A DNA stretch of 64,000 nt from Agriotes lineatus. Taxonomy: Eukaryota; Arthropoda; Insecta; Coleoptera; Elateridae. How positions within the stretch are numbered: the stretch's first letter is position 1; each line of letters starts with the position of its first letter. The stretch covers positions 124,001 to 188,000 of the forward strand of contig CALNHX010000281.1 in assembly GCA_940337035.1 (NCBI GenBank). The letters are read 5' to 3'. The notes below the pieces were generated by a model. It had not been told where the DNA came from and did not search any database. It was given only the letters and a program-made list of their open reading frames with translations. Shown here in pieces: positions 23,723 to 34,101 of this stretch. The position numbers were made by a program, and so were the translations under genes.

Positions 23723-24070
23723 AATTTCTTCTTGAGCAAGCTGGCTTCTATTATGTATTAACACGAGCATTCAGTTCTGATGCAGTTTAAGCAACTTTCT
23801 CTCCATGAAGCTACAGATGCCCGAACAGCAGAATACGCACTAAGGCAAATTTTGCGCTGTGGAATAGTTAAATCGTCTGCCAGTTCAAATAGCGCAGAAC
23901 ATTTTAGTTTTATTAGTAGTATTGCCCAACTGTCATCTCTCCAAACAGCATCCATCAATAGCGAAGGATTGTTATTACCAGTAGAACTACGGTTGAAAAT
24001 CCAAAGTTTAAAAATCAATGATATGTCTGAAACCAACATTTACTCAGCATCCATAGCATTTGTATCGGCT

Positions 24071-24254
24071 AAACTGCAGAATCTGGGGCCAATTCCCCTC
24101 CTTTTATTGATTTCCTGATAATTTTGGTTATGGTTACTAGAGAAACACGGTTAATGTATGTATGTATAATCTGTAACCTCATTTACCTTGCGGTGTAGAG
24201 GCTGAATAATTAATATTACCAATAGCAGGGGAAGTGGCCCCAGATTCTGCAGTT
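24071..24254. repeat. Hairpin element, copy 1 of 2
   Basis: CTGCAGAATCTGGGGCCA (from 24074) pairs with TGGCCCCAGATTCTGCAG (ending near 24251); arms are about 28 bp. The loop contains ATAATTTTGGTTATGGTTA followed by CTAGAGAAACA. A second element with the same loop but different arm bases is at 25812-25946. Confidence 0.85.
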
Positions 24255-24494
24255 TTCCCGACCCTTGCTACGATTAATTTATCTGCAAGACCGTGGATTA
24301 AAACTTCCACAAATAAACTTACTTTATGTATTGATTTATTAGAAATTGTGTTAAATTTCAACAAAAACAATAAACTGAGATTTCATGGTGCAACTAACCT
24401 TTTAAAGTTAAACGTCAGATTTTGACATTTGAGCTAAGAAACACACCAAATGCTTTTAAATTCTCACAATAGGTGGCTACAGGGGGTGTTCCCT

Positions 24495-25380
24495 ACATGG
24501 ATATATTAGTACAGGATACGTTCACTACATGTAAACGTACGTCGGATCTTAAAATAACATATCACAGAGCACGGTACCTTCCCCCATTTCATTCAAACAT
24601 GTATCACTTTATTTCTCTCTCTCTTTAGACGTATTTCATACAATGTTTCGTACGCTTAATTTTGAAGTTTTGAAATGTAAACGTCAGATGTGTCATTCAA
24701 TTTCACAGTTTATTCTTCGAAAATTGAACTTTAGCAATGAGAATGTGCATAATTTGTTCTATTTCTTGTAATTCTTCAAGCAAAGACCTATCTTTTCAGC
24801 GGTGTGTTAAGTAGATAGTTTGTTTAATTAAAACCTTCTTTAAAAAATTATTTCAGTTTTTTTTATTGATATTCATATCCCTCATAGCATTAGGAAAGGA
24901 ATGAATATCAAAAAAGTTCCCTATCCAAGCTTCAAAAAGAATTGATTCCGTACAGTTTTTCAAGGCACCTAACTTCTAAATGAATTATGAACTGTAAAGT
25001 TGAGGGTAATGTTTCCTTTTGCTTCTTCAGCTGCTCGTCCACAGTCTCATCATATTTTTCATCAAATTCGAATGTGGGAAATAACAGCAGTTTATGCAGA
25101 TGTGTGGAGGTTGGAAAAAAATAATAACTGTTAATTACCACGCAACTGAGGTGCAAGCTCCAGCTAGCCATATAAATTTGGTTGCGTGTTCTTGTCAAAT
25201 GGGGTGCAGGAAGATGTGATTGATATCGAAGTTCTTAGTGATGAAAAGAATGATATTGAGGACTGTACATTATTAGAAGCAGAAGATTTATTCTCATATT
25301 CTTTAACATACATGTAGAATTCTTGTCCATTTTCTTGAAAGTAGTACGCTATCTATTTGGTTCCCATATGTTTTCCCGGG
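24495..25380. other. Unassigned AT-rich stretch
   Basis: Open frames here (for example minus strand 24932-25198) show no recognisable domain. Nothing else is supported. Confidence 0.4.
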
Positions 25381-25382
25381 TA

Positions 25383-25640
25383 TCATCCAGGTGATTTTGT
25401 GTTCTTTTTTATGTATAAATTTCGTGTCATTGCAGCTAGGGTGCATAGTCTTGTTCCATTGTCATTCGTGGTTTCGTGAATGGTTTCTTTTCCTGCTACC
25501 TCTGTATTGTTCCCTTCCTTTCCAATCTTAGCATTGAAGTCTCCTATTATTATTAACGTGTCGTTTCTAGGTACTTCTTCACATGTTGTCTCTACTTTAC
25601 TATAGAAATTTAAAAAATTACCAATTTTAAATATTGGCTT
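25383..25640 (-). pseudogene. RTE-type LINE endonuclease fragment
   Basis: The minus strand reads DTLIIIGDFNAKIGKE, with TNDNGTRLCTLAAMTRNLYI after it. This is the GDFNA catalytic block and downstream segment of an RTE/BovB-like apurinic endonuclease. Neither the start of the endonuclease nor the RT is present, and the frame decays at both ends. Confidence 0.75.
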
Positions 25641-25811
25641 AGACCAAATCACGGGTGGCTCGAGCACCATACTCCATCAAACAAATCCTTGCAAGGCACA
25701 TAAAAATGAAAAATACTAGATGCTTACTAATTTTTTCTGAAAATGGGTCTTTTTTATAATGCACAATCAAATAAACACGGCTATTTATTTAATAACCAGC
25801 TGTTTTGGGCT

Positions 25812-25946
25812 AAAATGCAGAATCCGAGGCCAATTACACTGCTAACTCTTTTCCTTATAATTTTGGTTATGGTTAGTAGAGAAACAACATTAAATAATTA
25901 TTAATATTAACAATAGCAAGGATATTGGCCTCGGATTCTGCATTTT
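25812..25946. repeat. Hairpin element, copy 2 of 2
   Basis: AAAATGCAGAATCCGAGGCC (from 25812) pairs with its complement ending at 25945. The loop again carries ATAATTTTGGTTATGGTTA and a TAGAGAAACAAC segment, as in the 24071-24254 copy. Where copy 1 has GGGG/CCCC in the arms, copy 2 has CGAGG/CCTCG, so the stem is kept although the bases differ. Confidence 0.85.
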
Positions 25947-25980
25947 CTCCGTTGTTGCATGTATCAAAGTTCTGCTTGCT

Positions 25981-26740
25981 TTTTATTTATTTATTTATAA
26001 TATTAGACGGCTGAGCAGATAAAACATATCAATCGAAAACTAGAGCTAATAAGATATTTAAACTTAACTAAAAATTAAAATTGAAGGCACATAATCATGT
26101 AGTAAATAACAAGATCAAGAATTCTACTTGCAAAACTTGCAAACTTGAAAATTTTACAGAATGAAATTATACAACTACAGCTATTAACTTAACTTAAATT
26201 AACCACTCAATTTGTCCAAGGCGTTTACTAAAGGCGCACAGACAACTGACTCGGGAAGAGCGTTCCAATCTCTAAAAATTCTGTTGAATAAACAAAACTG
26301 TCGACACATTTTATTAAATCTTTCACGCACTAGCTTGAACTCGTGGCCACGCAACCGCACATTCACACTAGTCTCGAACCCTTCAATGACTACAGTTTAG
26401 TAACCGTGGAGGATTTTATATGTTTCTATTAGGTCACCTCTTAAATGTCTTTCAGAAATTGATGATAGCCCCAATACCTGCAGCCTCTGTTCATATGGCA
26501 GTTTTCAAATAGTTGGCGATAACTTGGTGATACGTCACTGGGTGAGTTCAAAAGCATGAATGTCTTTAGCAAGGTAAGGCTTCCAAAAGCAGGCCGCATA
26601 CTCCAAAATTGGCCGAATATAGGTTTTATAAATTTTCGCTAAAAGTTGAGGAGACGTTTTTAAAAGCGATCGAAACTAGGTAGGTGCTACTCCCATTTAA
26701 AATCCGACGACAAGGTGACCCCAAGATCTTTTTGTTGATA
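25981..26740 (-). mobile_element. CR1-like LINE 3' end, decayed
   Basis: The minus strand has a (TTTA)n-type tail (25981-26001 on plus) and, in shifting frames, the CR1 C-terminal pattern. Segments seen are KDLGVTLSSDFKW, RPILEYAA.FW, RLQVLGLSSISERHLRGDLI, ETYKILHGY and FFNRIFRDWNALPE-like pieces. Several frameshifts and stops break it. The 5' part of the element is missing. Confidence 0.75.
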
Positions 26741-27491
26741 AACCGCCTGTATAAGCACATTGTACAGAAAATACATGTAGCTAGGGTTGTGGTATCCCAT
26801 GTGCAACAAGCATTTTTGTTCGTTGAGCTCTAACAGCCACTTCAAACACCATTCTTGAAGTCACAAAAGGTAATTTTCTACCATTCTTCAAAATGGTGCA
26901 TCTTGTAAAGGACAAACTCAGAGCAACGTAGTATTGACAAACTTCTTTTATCAGGATCATTAATTTCCTTTCAGCCAGCCTCTGACAAGTTAAAACGATT
27001 AGACATGGTGACCTAAAAAAGTTATCATGAAAAATGATGCTACATGAAAATTTAACTTGTTAGCGGACCTACCAGTTAAACTGTTGTTTACATGGTTTTG
27101 ATTGCTATTATTATCCACCGTAAAACTCAAAGGCGTTAGCGTTGCACACCCTCTCATCGAGTGAGGTTATCAAGTGTTGACTGTTGAGGTTATGTTTTCT
27201 AATTTGTGTTTCTTTATACGATTACTTCTTTTCTACATTTGGTAGCATCTTGAGACCAAAGAGACTATCTCTGGCACCATGTAACACGAGTTAAATGTAT
27301 TTTATCAGAATTTCTCTCAATGACGAGTCCAAGTACCTCTCTAAAGGATAGCGCTATACGTAATTCACGCACTGAGAGTGACAGAAATAGATGGTACGTC
27401 TTGTTCAACTATAGTAGCGGCACGCCGTATCTTGTACTTATATATCTATGGTTCCCTATGTGCAGGCCATAGTTATTTAGTTGGCCGTGAT

Positions 27492-28321
27492 TAGAGTTGT
27501 GCTGTTCTTTTATAACCTGTTCTTTTATCACTGTTCCGCTCTCGGAGCAAGAGCAACCTGTTCCAAATCTGTAATACCGACTGCTCTTTTTCGGAACAGT
27601 AGTGGGATTCTGAATACGCGATGTCGCGTCGATCGGATTACGTCGCAGTTGCGACATTAGTTACTGTTTTGTGGTTGCGACTTGCGAGTTGCAAGTTGAA
27701 GTCAGACTCGCTGTTCAGTGTTCATCAAGAACGCGTTTTTGAAGTAAAATAACTTATGTGTTAACAGTAACCAAACATCAAACATCCACCAGCTACATAA
27801 AATTAACTTGACACTGACATAAACACATAAACAATTACATGCGAAATGCGAGCTATAACTGCATACTGTATGGCACTGGCACATGCTGAAATTGCAAGGG
27901 AGAATTAAAAAAACAAATAAATATAAAATAAAACAGGTTCTAAAAGTATTTTATTTTGATATTTGATGCGACAATATTACAAATTAACAATTGATTTATG
28001 ATTTATGGATAGCATAACAGAATAGAGATAAGACGGTTACTGCTGTGCTAAACGTCTACACGTTAAACATAAAACACAAGGCTGCGGTGTCGCCCTGCTG
28101 ATCTTTTCCTCTTTTTATTCGCTCTAGCTCTCGTTTCCGCTCCTGTTCCGACTTCCGCGACGAGCACTTACATTGGATTCGGCGATTGCGAGATGCGCAC
28201 TGATGTTTAGATCACATATTGAGACTGTTCCGAAAATGAACAGGTATTTATCACTGTTCCGCAGGCGGAGCAAGAACAGGTTGTCACTGTTCCGGTAAAA
28301 GAACAGTTTTTAACATCTCTA
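27492..28321. mobile_element. hAT-like non-autonomous element (tentative)
   Basis: The left end TAGAGTTGTGCTGTTCTTTTA resembles the inverted right end (TAGAGATGTT..CTGTTCTTTTA). Subterminal words CTGTTCCG/CGGAACAG recur many times at both ends, including a 37-bp near-identical direct block at 27523 and 28247. Such subterminal repeats are usual in hAT elements. I could not find a clean 8-bp target duplication, and the interior has no transposase. Confidence 0.45.
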
Positions 28322-28441
28322 GTGAATATGCATCGCTAAACGCTACCAGTTCAGGCGCTATTACGATGTTTATCGGTTTCAGGATATTAAGCCTTTGTTT
28401 ACATATACAAAAGTAGGCTGGTAACTAGGTCATAACTTATC

Positions 28442-28857
28442 TGTAGGGTTATAGTATATTATTATATGAGCGATTATGACAGCCATTATTCACGAAGATG
28501 ACATTTGCGCCACAAGCCGAAGGCGCGTGGCGCAAGTCATCTGAGTGAATAATGGCCATAATCGCGAATATAATACGATATTTTATCTACTCCTATGCAA
28601 TAGGAGCCTTGTGTTCATATTTCAGAATTATGACATTTGTGACAGCTGTTAACTTCAAAAGTCATTTAATAATAAGAATGAATTTTGTGATTGGCTACAA
28701 CCTATTGATAATGAAAATATAATTTTCTGATTGGTTGCAATTTGCAAACTATTGAATAATGAAAATAGAATTTTATGATTGGCTGCAAACCGTGAATTAT
28801 GAATCATAATTCATGGCCATTGTGCTGTAGGAGTAGATAAAGAATATTACCCTACAT
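28442..28857. mobile_element. Composite inverted-repeat element with internal hairpin
   Basis: The outer ends TGTAGGGTTATA and (inverted) TGTAGGGTAATA match imperfectly. TATTTTATCTACTCCTA near 28580 is inverted at about 28832. Inside is a strong hairpin (28461-28574) whose arms include GCGATTATGACAGCCATTAT and ATGACATTTGCGCCAC, with a GCCGAAGGCGC core. A following stretch has about three ~56-bp degenerate tandem copies of a TGATTGGCTGCAA..AATGAAAAT unit (28685-28790). Non-coding. Confidence 0.6.
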
Positions 28858-29590
28858 GGCAACCTTAACCATACAGCAACCGATAAACTATTGAACAAAT
28901 CACGGATGTTATCAATCATAACTACCTTAGAAGTTTTACAATCCTCGCTCTGCGAGCTCGGATTTCAAAATATCTGCGACAGTTATGATACTCATAACAT
29001 TCCTAGATATGTTAATAGCTATTACTTCCACCACACCAAAAACATGTTTGTGGTTTAACCCTCTGTCTACCGAATGAAAATGATTTGGTTTTGGGATTAT
29101 TTCGAGAGTTACAGATTTAGGACTTTGTAATTACATGACTTTGTCGCTTATGATGTGTTTTATCATTATTTTATCAAGTTTAATTTTTATAGCTATTATT
29201 TATTTTACTATAAAATTTCTATCGGGAACTACCGTTTGGGTCCATTGGACCCATGGAAGTTTTTAATAAGTGAACAACATTAGGGACTTCTCGCGTAAGC
29301 CGTACTGAGTCGGGGACTTCCCAGATATGTGTTTTGTAGAATTAGAGGATTTCCGGGCATATGTATACTATACAAAAGCAGTGGCTTCCCCGAATTAACT
29401 CCTAAGTTGTTCAGTATGCTTTTAGCTATTGTGAGGGTTGTTAGTGTGCACTGTTCGTGTAAAAAGAATTGTGAATGTGCTAATTTTGTTGAGTTTACTA
29501 CCATTTGTTGTTGCATTAGGTAAGTTTACATTTTTAGTTTAGTTTCTTTAGTTGATAGTGGTTATTCGTAGTATCTAGAATATAAACAAA

Positions 29591-30105
29591 ATGGATGATT
29601 ACCGGCGACCTTTGAAGCCTGAAGAATTGAAGGCATCAATTACGAAATGAGCGACATAGAATATAACAGTGACGATAGTGAATACATTCTATCTGATGAC
29701 GATGGAGGAATCGATGTAATCGAAGGTTTGACAGACAATAAAGGGAATTCAGAGTCAGATGTTGAAGACAATTCAGGGCCAGATAACGAAGACAATTCAG
29801 AAATAGACCGCAGCTCTGGTGATTCTGATGCCAATAATGAAGATGAAGATTCTGATGATCAAGCAAATACTAATGGACAAACTTTTGTTTCAAAAAATAA
29901 ACAAGTTTGGCATGCAGCTCCAGTCAAACTGCCCCAAGGACGATTAGGACAGCAAAATTTTTACGCGAAAAATCAGGACCTACAAGATACGCCAACCGAG
30001 AAGTTGATAGTATATCTTCCGAATTTTTTATTTTTTTCGAAAACCACTTATGCAAATCATTGTAAAATGGACAAATGTAGAAGGAAATACTGTATTCGGA
30101 AATAG
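29591..30105 (+). pseudogene. piggyBac transposase, N-terminal part
   Basis: The likely start is the ATG at 29591 (MDDYRRPLKPEEL). A one-base frameshift near 29640 leads into the 29647 frame, with its acidic tract (SDDDGGIDVIE; DNSEIDRSSGDSD) followed by the W/P-rich entry to the core domain. A stop at 30103-30105 follows, and then the LINE insertion. Acidic N-termini are usual in piggyBac transposases. Confidence 0.8.
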
Positions 30106-30123
30106 GTGGAAAGAAATAGATGA

Positions 30124-30695
30124 AAATAATAATAATAATAATAATAATAATATTGTCTTTATTAATATAGGATAAATTATATACATAAAATACAAAATTA
30201 GGAGCAGGCGAAATTCAACTCGATAGCAACAGTGCTACCAGCTGCTCTTCCATTTAACCTGCAGACTCGGTGTTCACGCGACTTAAAATAATTTAAATTT
30301 TTTTCCAAATCTTGGTTTATGTGTTCCTTGGAGGTTGGAATTGGTATAGTGTTAAGTAAGTTAAGTACAGTAGTGTTAAGTTAAGTAGAGTTGGTGGAGC
30401 TGACATTGTAATAGATTTAGAGCACATAAAAGCAAAAGCAAAAACAAAGGCTGGAGGAATTATTAGAAAGAGATCTGATTAATTTCATTGATTAAAAAGT
30501 AAATTAAAGACTGATGATTTGAATTTATAGAAACAGGATTGCTTAATTTCAATGGGCAAGCTGTTATATATTGCAGTAATGTTATAGCTAAAAGAACGTT
30601 TAAAAAAAGTAGTTTTGTGTGCTGGAATAGTAATTAAATCTTTCTTTCTAATATTGATATTATGAATGTCCGTTCTGAAGCGAATTTTAAAATGA
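30124..30695 (-). mobile_element. LINE family A copy nested in piggyBac
   Basis: It starts (as read on plus) with a (TAA)n tract at 30124-30153. On the minus strand it encodes the family-A C-terminus: FRTDIHNINIRKKDL, FFKRSFSYNITAIYNSLP, IEIK. It is 5'-truncated to about 570 bp. piggyBac coding sequence resumes directly at its right edge with ELQKFIG, which fixes the junction near 30695. The insertion splits the transposase ORF. Confidence 0.85.
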
Positions 30696-30699
30696 ACTA

Positions 30700-31853
30700 C
30701 AGAAATTTATAGGCGTCCTAATACTCATAGGAGCCTATAAATCCAGAAACGAAGAAATATCTCAGTTATGGAGTAAGAAGGATGGACGGAAAATTTTCAA
30801 CGATATTATGAGCCGCAACAGATTTCAAAATATACTTCGAGTAATAAGGTTTAATAATGCCGGTGAAAAAAGAAAGAAAAGGTCTCCTGACAAGCTTTAA
30901 CCCATTCGTGAGTGTTTTGAAATCTGGAATGATTACCTACAAGATGGATATATTCCAAGCTGGTGCATGACTGTAGATGAGTAACTGGTAACTTTCAGAG
31001 GCAAATGCCCCTTTCGGCAATATATTCCTTCAAAAGCAGGTCGATATGGCATCAAATTTTGGGCAATTTGTGACAGCATTACATCCTATGCATGGAAATT
31101 AGAGGTCTATACCGGAAAAACTGGTGAAAAAGAGAGAAAAATCAAGGTGAGAATGTAGTAATGAGACTAGTAAAAGATATAGAAAAATCTGGGCGAAATA
31201 TAACATGTGATAATTTCTTCACATCTTATTCGCTTGCCAACTATCTACTCTCAAAAAATCTGACTATTATTGGAACAATTCGCGAAAATAAGCCAGATTT
31301 GCCCAGCTGCTTTACAAATACCAAAAATCGAGAAATCTTGTCTACTTTATTTGGCTTTCAAAATAATAAAATGATACTTTCATACTGTCCAAAGAAGGGA
31401 AAGGTTGTTACATTACTTAGTACAGTACACAATGACCTGAAAGTTAGCGGTTCAAAAAAAAAGCCAGAAGTAATCCTAGATTATAACAAAACCAAAGGCG
31501 GTGTAGACACTATGGACAAGATGGCTAGAAGTTACACTGTAAAGCGTATGACAAGAAGATGGCCATTGACTATTTTTTATAATATGATAGACATTAGCGT
31601 AATGAACGCGTTCATAGTATGGCTGTGTCTCAACAGAAATTGTGACAAGAAGCTGCGTAAGCGAAGAAATTTTATTATAGAGTTGGGTAAACAACTAGCT
31701 CAGTACCAAGAAAATCCAGAATCAGCTGAAGCATCCACTAGCAGCAGAACAGCTGAACCTCCAAGGAAAAAGAGTCAATGCAGCATGTGCGGTTCTAAAA
31801 AAGATCGAAAAACGAGAACTGCATGTAATAAATGTAAAAACCATGTATGCTGA
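30700..31853 (+). pseudogene. piggyBac transposase, catalytic core and C-terminus
   Basis: In the plus strand after the LINE: ELQKFIGVLILIGAYKSRN; TVDE (first catalytic Asp, about 30976) followed by an in-frame TAA at 30982; CDNFFTS (second Asp, about 31210); DYNKTKGGVDTMDKM (third catalytic position); RWPLTIFYNMID; and a C-terminal cysteine-rich finger CSMCG...CNKCKNHVC. An earlier stop is at 30898 and a frame change near 31150. All three Asp positions remain, but stops and the LINE make it inactive. Confidence 0.92.
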
Positions 31854-31928
31854 GAACATTCCATAATATTATGTAAAAAATGTTTTGAATAAATGTACTT
31901 TGTATTTCCTTGTAATTTTTATGTTAAA

Positions 31929-32197
31929 TATGTTTTTTGAGAATCAGAACGTTGTTGTCTGACCCCCAAGTATCAGATTACAATACATGTTTCGGAAAAC
32001 ATTACCGTTCCCATCTTCAATTGTAACAAATAGGTTAACAATATAATTCGTTAAATTACATCATAATTAGCAGATTTTATGTCAAATACCAATTAAAAAA
32101 AATTTATAATGTGTTAAATTTTGGAATGATGAAAAATATTTGAAAAGTAGAAAATTAGGACATTAGGACAACAACGTTCTGATTCTCAAAAAACATA
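31929..32197. mobile_element. MITE with 30-bp perfect ends nested in piggyBac
   Basis: TATGTTTTTTGAGAATCAGA begins at 31929 and its exact complement ends at 32197, with perfect pairing for about 31 bp. TTAAA stands on both sides (31924-31928 and 32198-32202), an exact target duplication. It is 269 bp and non-coding. Perfect arms suggest a recent insertion. Confidence 0.88.
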
Positions 32198-32837
32198 TTA
32201 AAACTATTCTGGATATGGTGAACTTTTGTTTCATTTATTGAAAATGTCGTCCAGAGCACCGAGACAACCGATAGATAATAATGGAAATTGTTGTAATTCA
32301 CATATGGGCCCAATGGACCCCGGCGATAGTTATAGCTAAATTTTTTGCGGTAGACAGAGGGTTAAATCAACTGTTGTGTCCCCTGAACGCGCTCTATGAA
32401 CCGATGTGGTTTAGCATCGAATTTAGTTGAAACCATAAGACATGGTCAATTTCCGTTTACTGCATTTCACTCTTAACAACCTTGACACAAACAGCACATT
32501 CGGCTGTAAAATAGTTTTATTTACCGAGCAAAGAGCTTTTATTAGGCATGTTGCAGCAGGGATCAAATGCCCCCCCCCTCACCCCTCAGGAAGGGTTGTT
32601 CCCCCTTGCTGGGAGAGTTGATGATGTCTCCGTATGTTATGAATTTTTCGCTAATAATTGATTTTCTCTTGAGCAATTTTATGTAGGGAAATGAAATCAA
32701 CAAATTAATAACTGTACTTTTAATAAAATAAGGACGTTACTACCAAATAATACAATGAAAAAGTCTAACCGATGGAAACCTTGGAAAAATTTATTTTAAA
32801 AGTGTTGTCCCCACGTCTAAAGCATTGACAGAATTTT

Positions 32838-33400
32838 TTCACGTTGTCAAGGCCCTACAAGGCCCTCGTCTCCAGTTGCTAGAATAGGAAAATGCGTCTT
32901 TTTCTTACTTAGAAAGTTCACCAATAACTCGGAAGCTGATGGATCAACTTCGGTAACTTCTCCCGCAAAATAAGTTTTTCCTATCTTTCCGCCAAACTCA
33001 ACAAACATAAAATCCTTGATTTTGGAATTGTACACTTCAAAGAACTCAACTTTCTCCACTTCAGATTCTTCAGTCGCTGCAAATGGAACAATGTTAACCA
33101 AGTTTCGCTATTATCCCCCCCCCCCCCCCCCAAACATATTCATCTTGTGAACTGTCGCTTTCTAGCTTCTCTTCCTCTTTCATCTTTTTAGGCCTACTCA
33201 TTTCTAAATTTTCTCCTCTTTTTGTTAAACTCTTTCGCACACGTGACACTTTTGTCACGCTCTGCATGCTCTGCTTCCAGCTTGAGTTGGTCAGGTGTCT
33301 CAATTAAAATTATGCATTTTGGTGGATTCTTGACCATTGGTGGGGCCTTGCCGAATGGTCGAGCTTTATTGATGCAGAATTCGTGATTGGCGATTGATGG
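32838..33400 (-). pseudogene. Jerky/Tigger-like transposase C-terminus relic
   Basis: Minus-strand segments read FGKAPPMVKNPPK, TPDQLKLEAEHAER and then, after a C17 run (33115-33131) that shifts frame, FEVYNSKIKDFMFVEFGGKIGKTYFAGEVTEVDPSASELLVNFL. The order KAPP..., TP....., acidic linker, then a D.VLV.F..K....Y.G.V domain is that of pogo/Tigger/Jerky-like transposase C-termini in insects. No catalytic region is present. The assignment is by pattern memory. Confidence 0.5.
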
Positions 33401-34101
33401 AGCTGACCAACGGCCCGGGCTGAAAACTAGACAGTGCTGGAGTCAGAGCTGAGCAGTAATTAAATTACTAATTAAATTCCTTTTTGTTTATTTGCAGTAC
33501 TTGACAATCACTTTTTGAAGGTAATTAATTACTACACTGAATTACTCAATTACTTTTGTGTAATTGAAATTACTCGCAGTATTTGAATTACTTTATGGTA
33601 ATTTAAATACTGAATTAATAACCTCGATTGGGTGCTAAATCTCCAGAACGCAAAATTTATGATAAGATCTTATTAAGCATACCTATCGATAAGATATTCC
33701 GGGAACAACTTAAGCCTAATTTATGATATCCTCTGACGAGTGGATTAACAGCAACATTGCAGTTTGTACGACGCATGCACAAAGAGTTTATTGGTTAAAG
33801 AAGACAAGATTCTTGACATTTTTGTATATAGGTAACTATTTTTTGTAAATTTAATATGAAGGGAGTTAGAGCGGTGGAAAGATGAACATTTCTCTAAAAA
33901 ATAGTGTAATTTCTCATTTTTAAAATTGTTTCTTGTAGTATTTCTGGCTATTCGTTACGTAGTTATAATAATTTGATAAACGTATAGTAAACTCATTTCC
34001 ACACCACCATGAGGTAGAGTTAATGGCGCTTTTTTTTATTGTGGTATCCCCAGTAGGCCTAATCTACAGATGTTTAGCGATGTTTCATGTTCGCGATTAT
34101 A

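Larger units (their letters stand above)
22185..24494 (+). mobile_element. P-like DNA transposon with AGGGAACACCCCCT ends
   Basis: A perfect 14-bp inverted repeat AGGGAACACCCCCT opens at 22185 and closes at 24494. Imperfect match continues to about 27 bp. ACAT stands on both outer sides (22181-22184, 24495-24498), a possible 4-bp target duplication; classic P elements make 8 bp. The interior carries a P/THAP9-type transposase relic on the plus strand (about 23354-23720). The 2.3-kb size fits a P-like element. A hairpin (24071-24254) lies near the right end. Confidence 0.65.
29055..32365 (+). mobile_element. piggyBac transposon with TTAA ends, invaded twice
   Basis: TTAA at 29055-29058 and 32362-32365 flank inverted ends CCCTCTGTCTACCG and its complement. 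TTAA target sites with a CCC start define piggyBac. Subterminal palindromic blocks TGGGTCCATTGGACCCA (about 29237) and GGGCCCAATGGACCC (about 32306) lie near both ends. The transposase reads on the plus strand but is broken. A LINE copy (30124-30695) and a MITE (31929-32197) sit inside, so the element is older than both. Confidence 0.95.

Noticed and set aside
29636..29866. Minus-strand ORFs rich in Leu/Ser
   Set aside because: Antisense of the acidic N-terminus of the piggyBac transposase.
33480..33620. AATTAC-rich stretch as a MITE
   Set aside because: Repeated TAATTAC words are obvious but no inverted ends or target duplication could be fixed.
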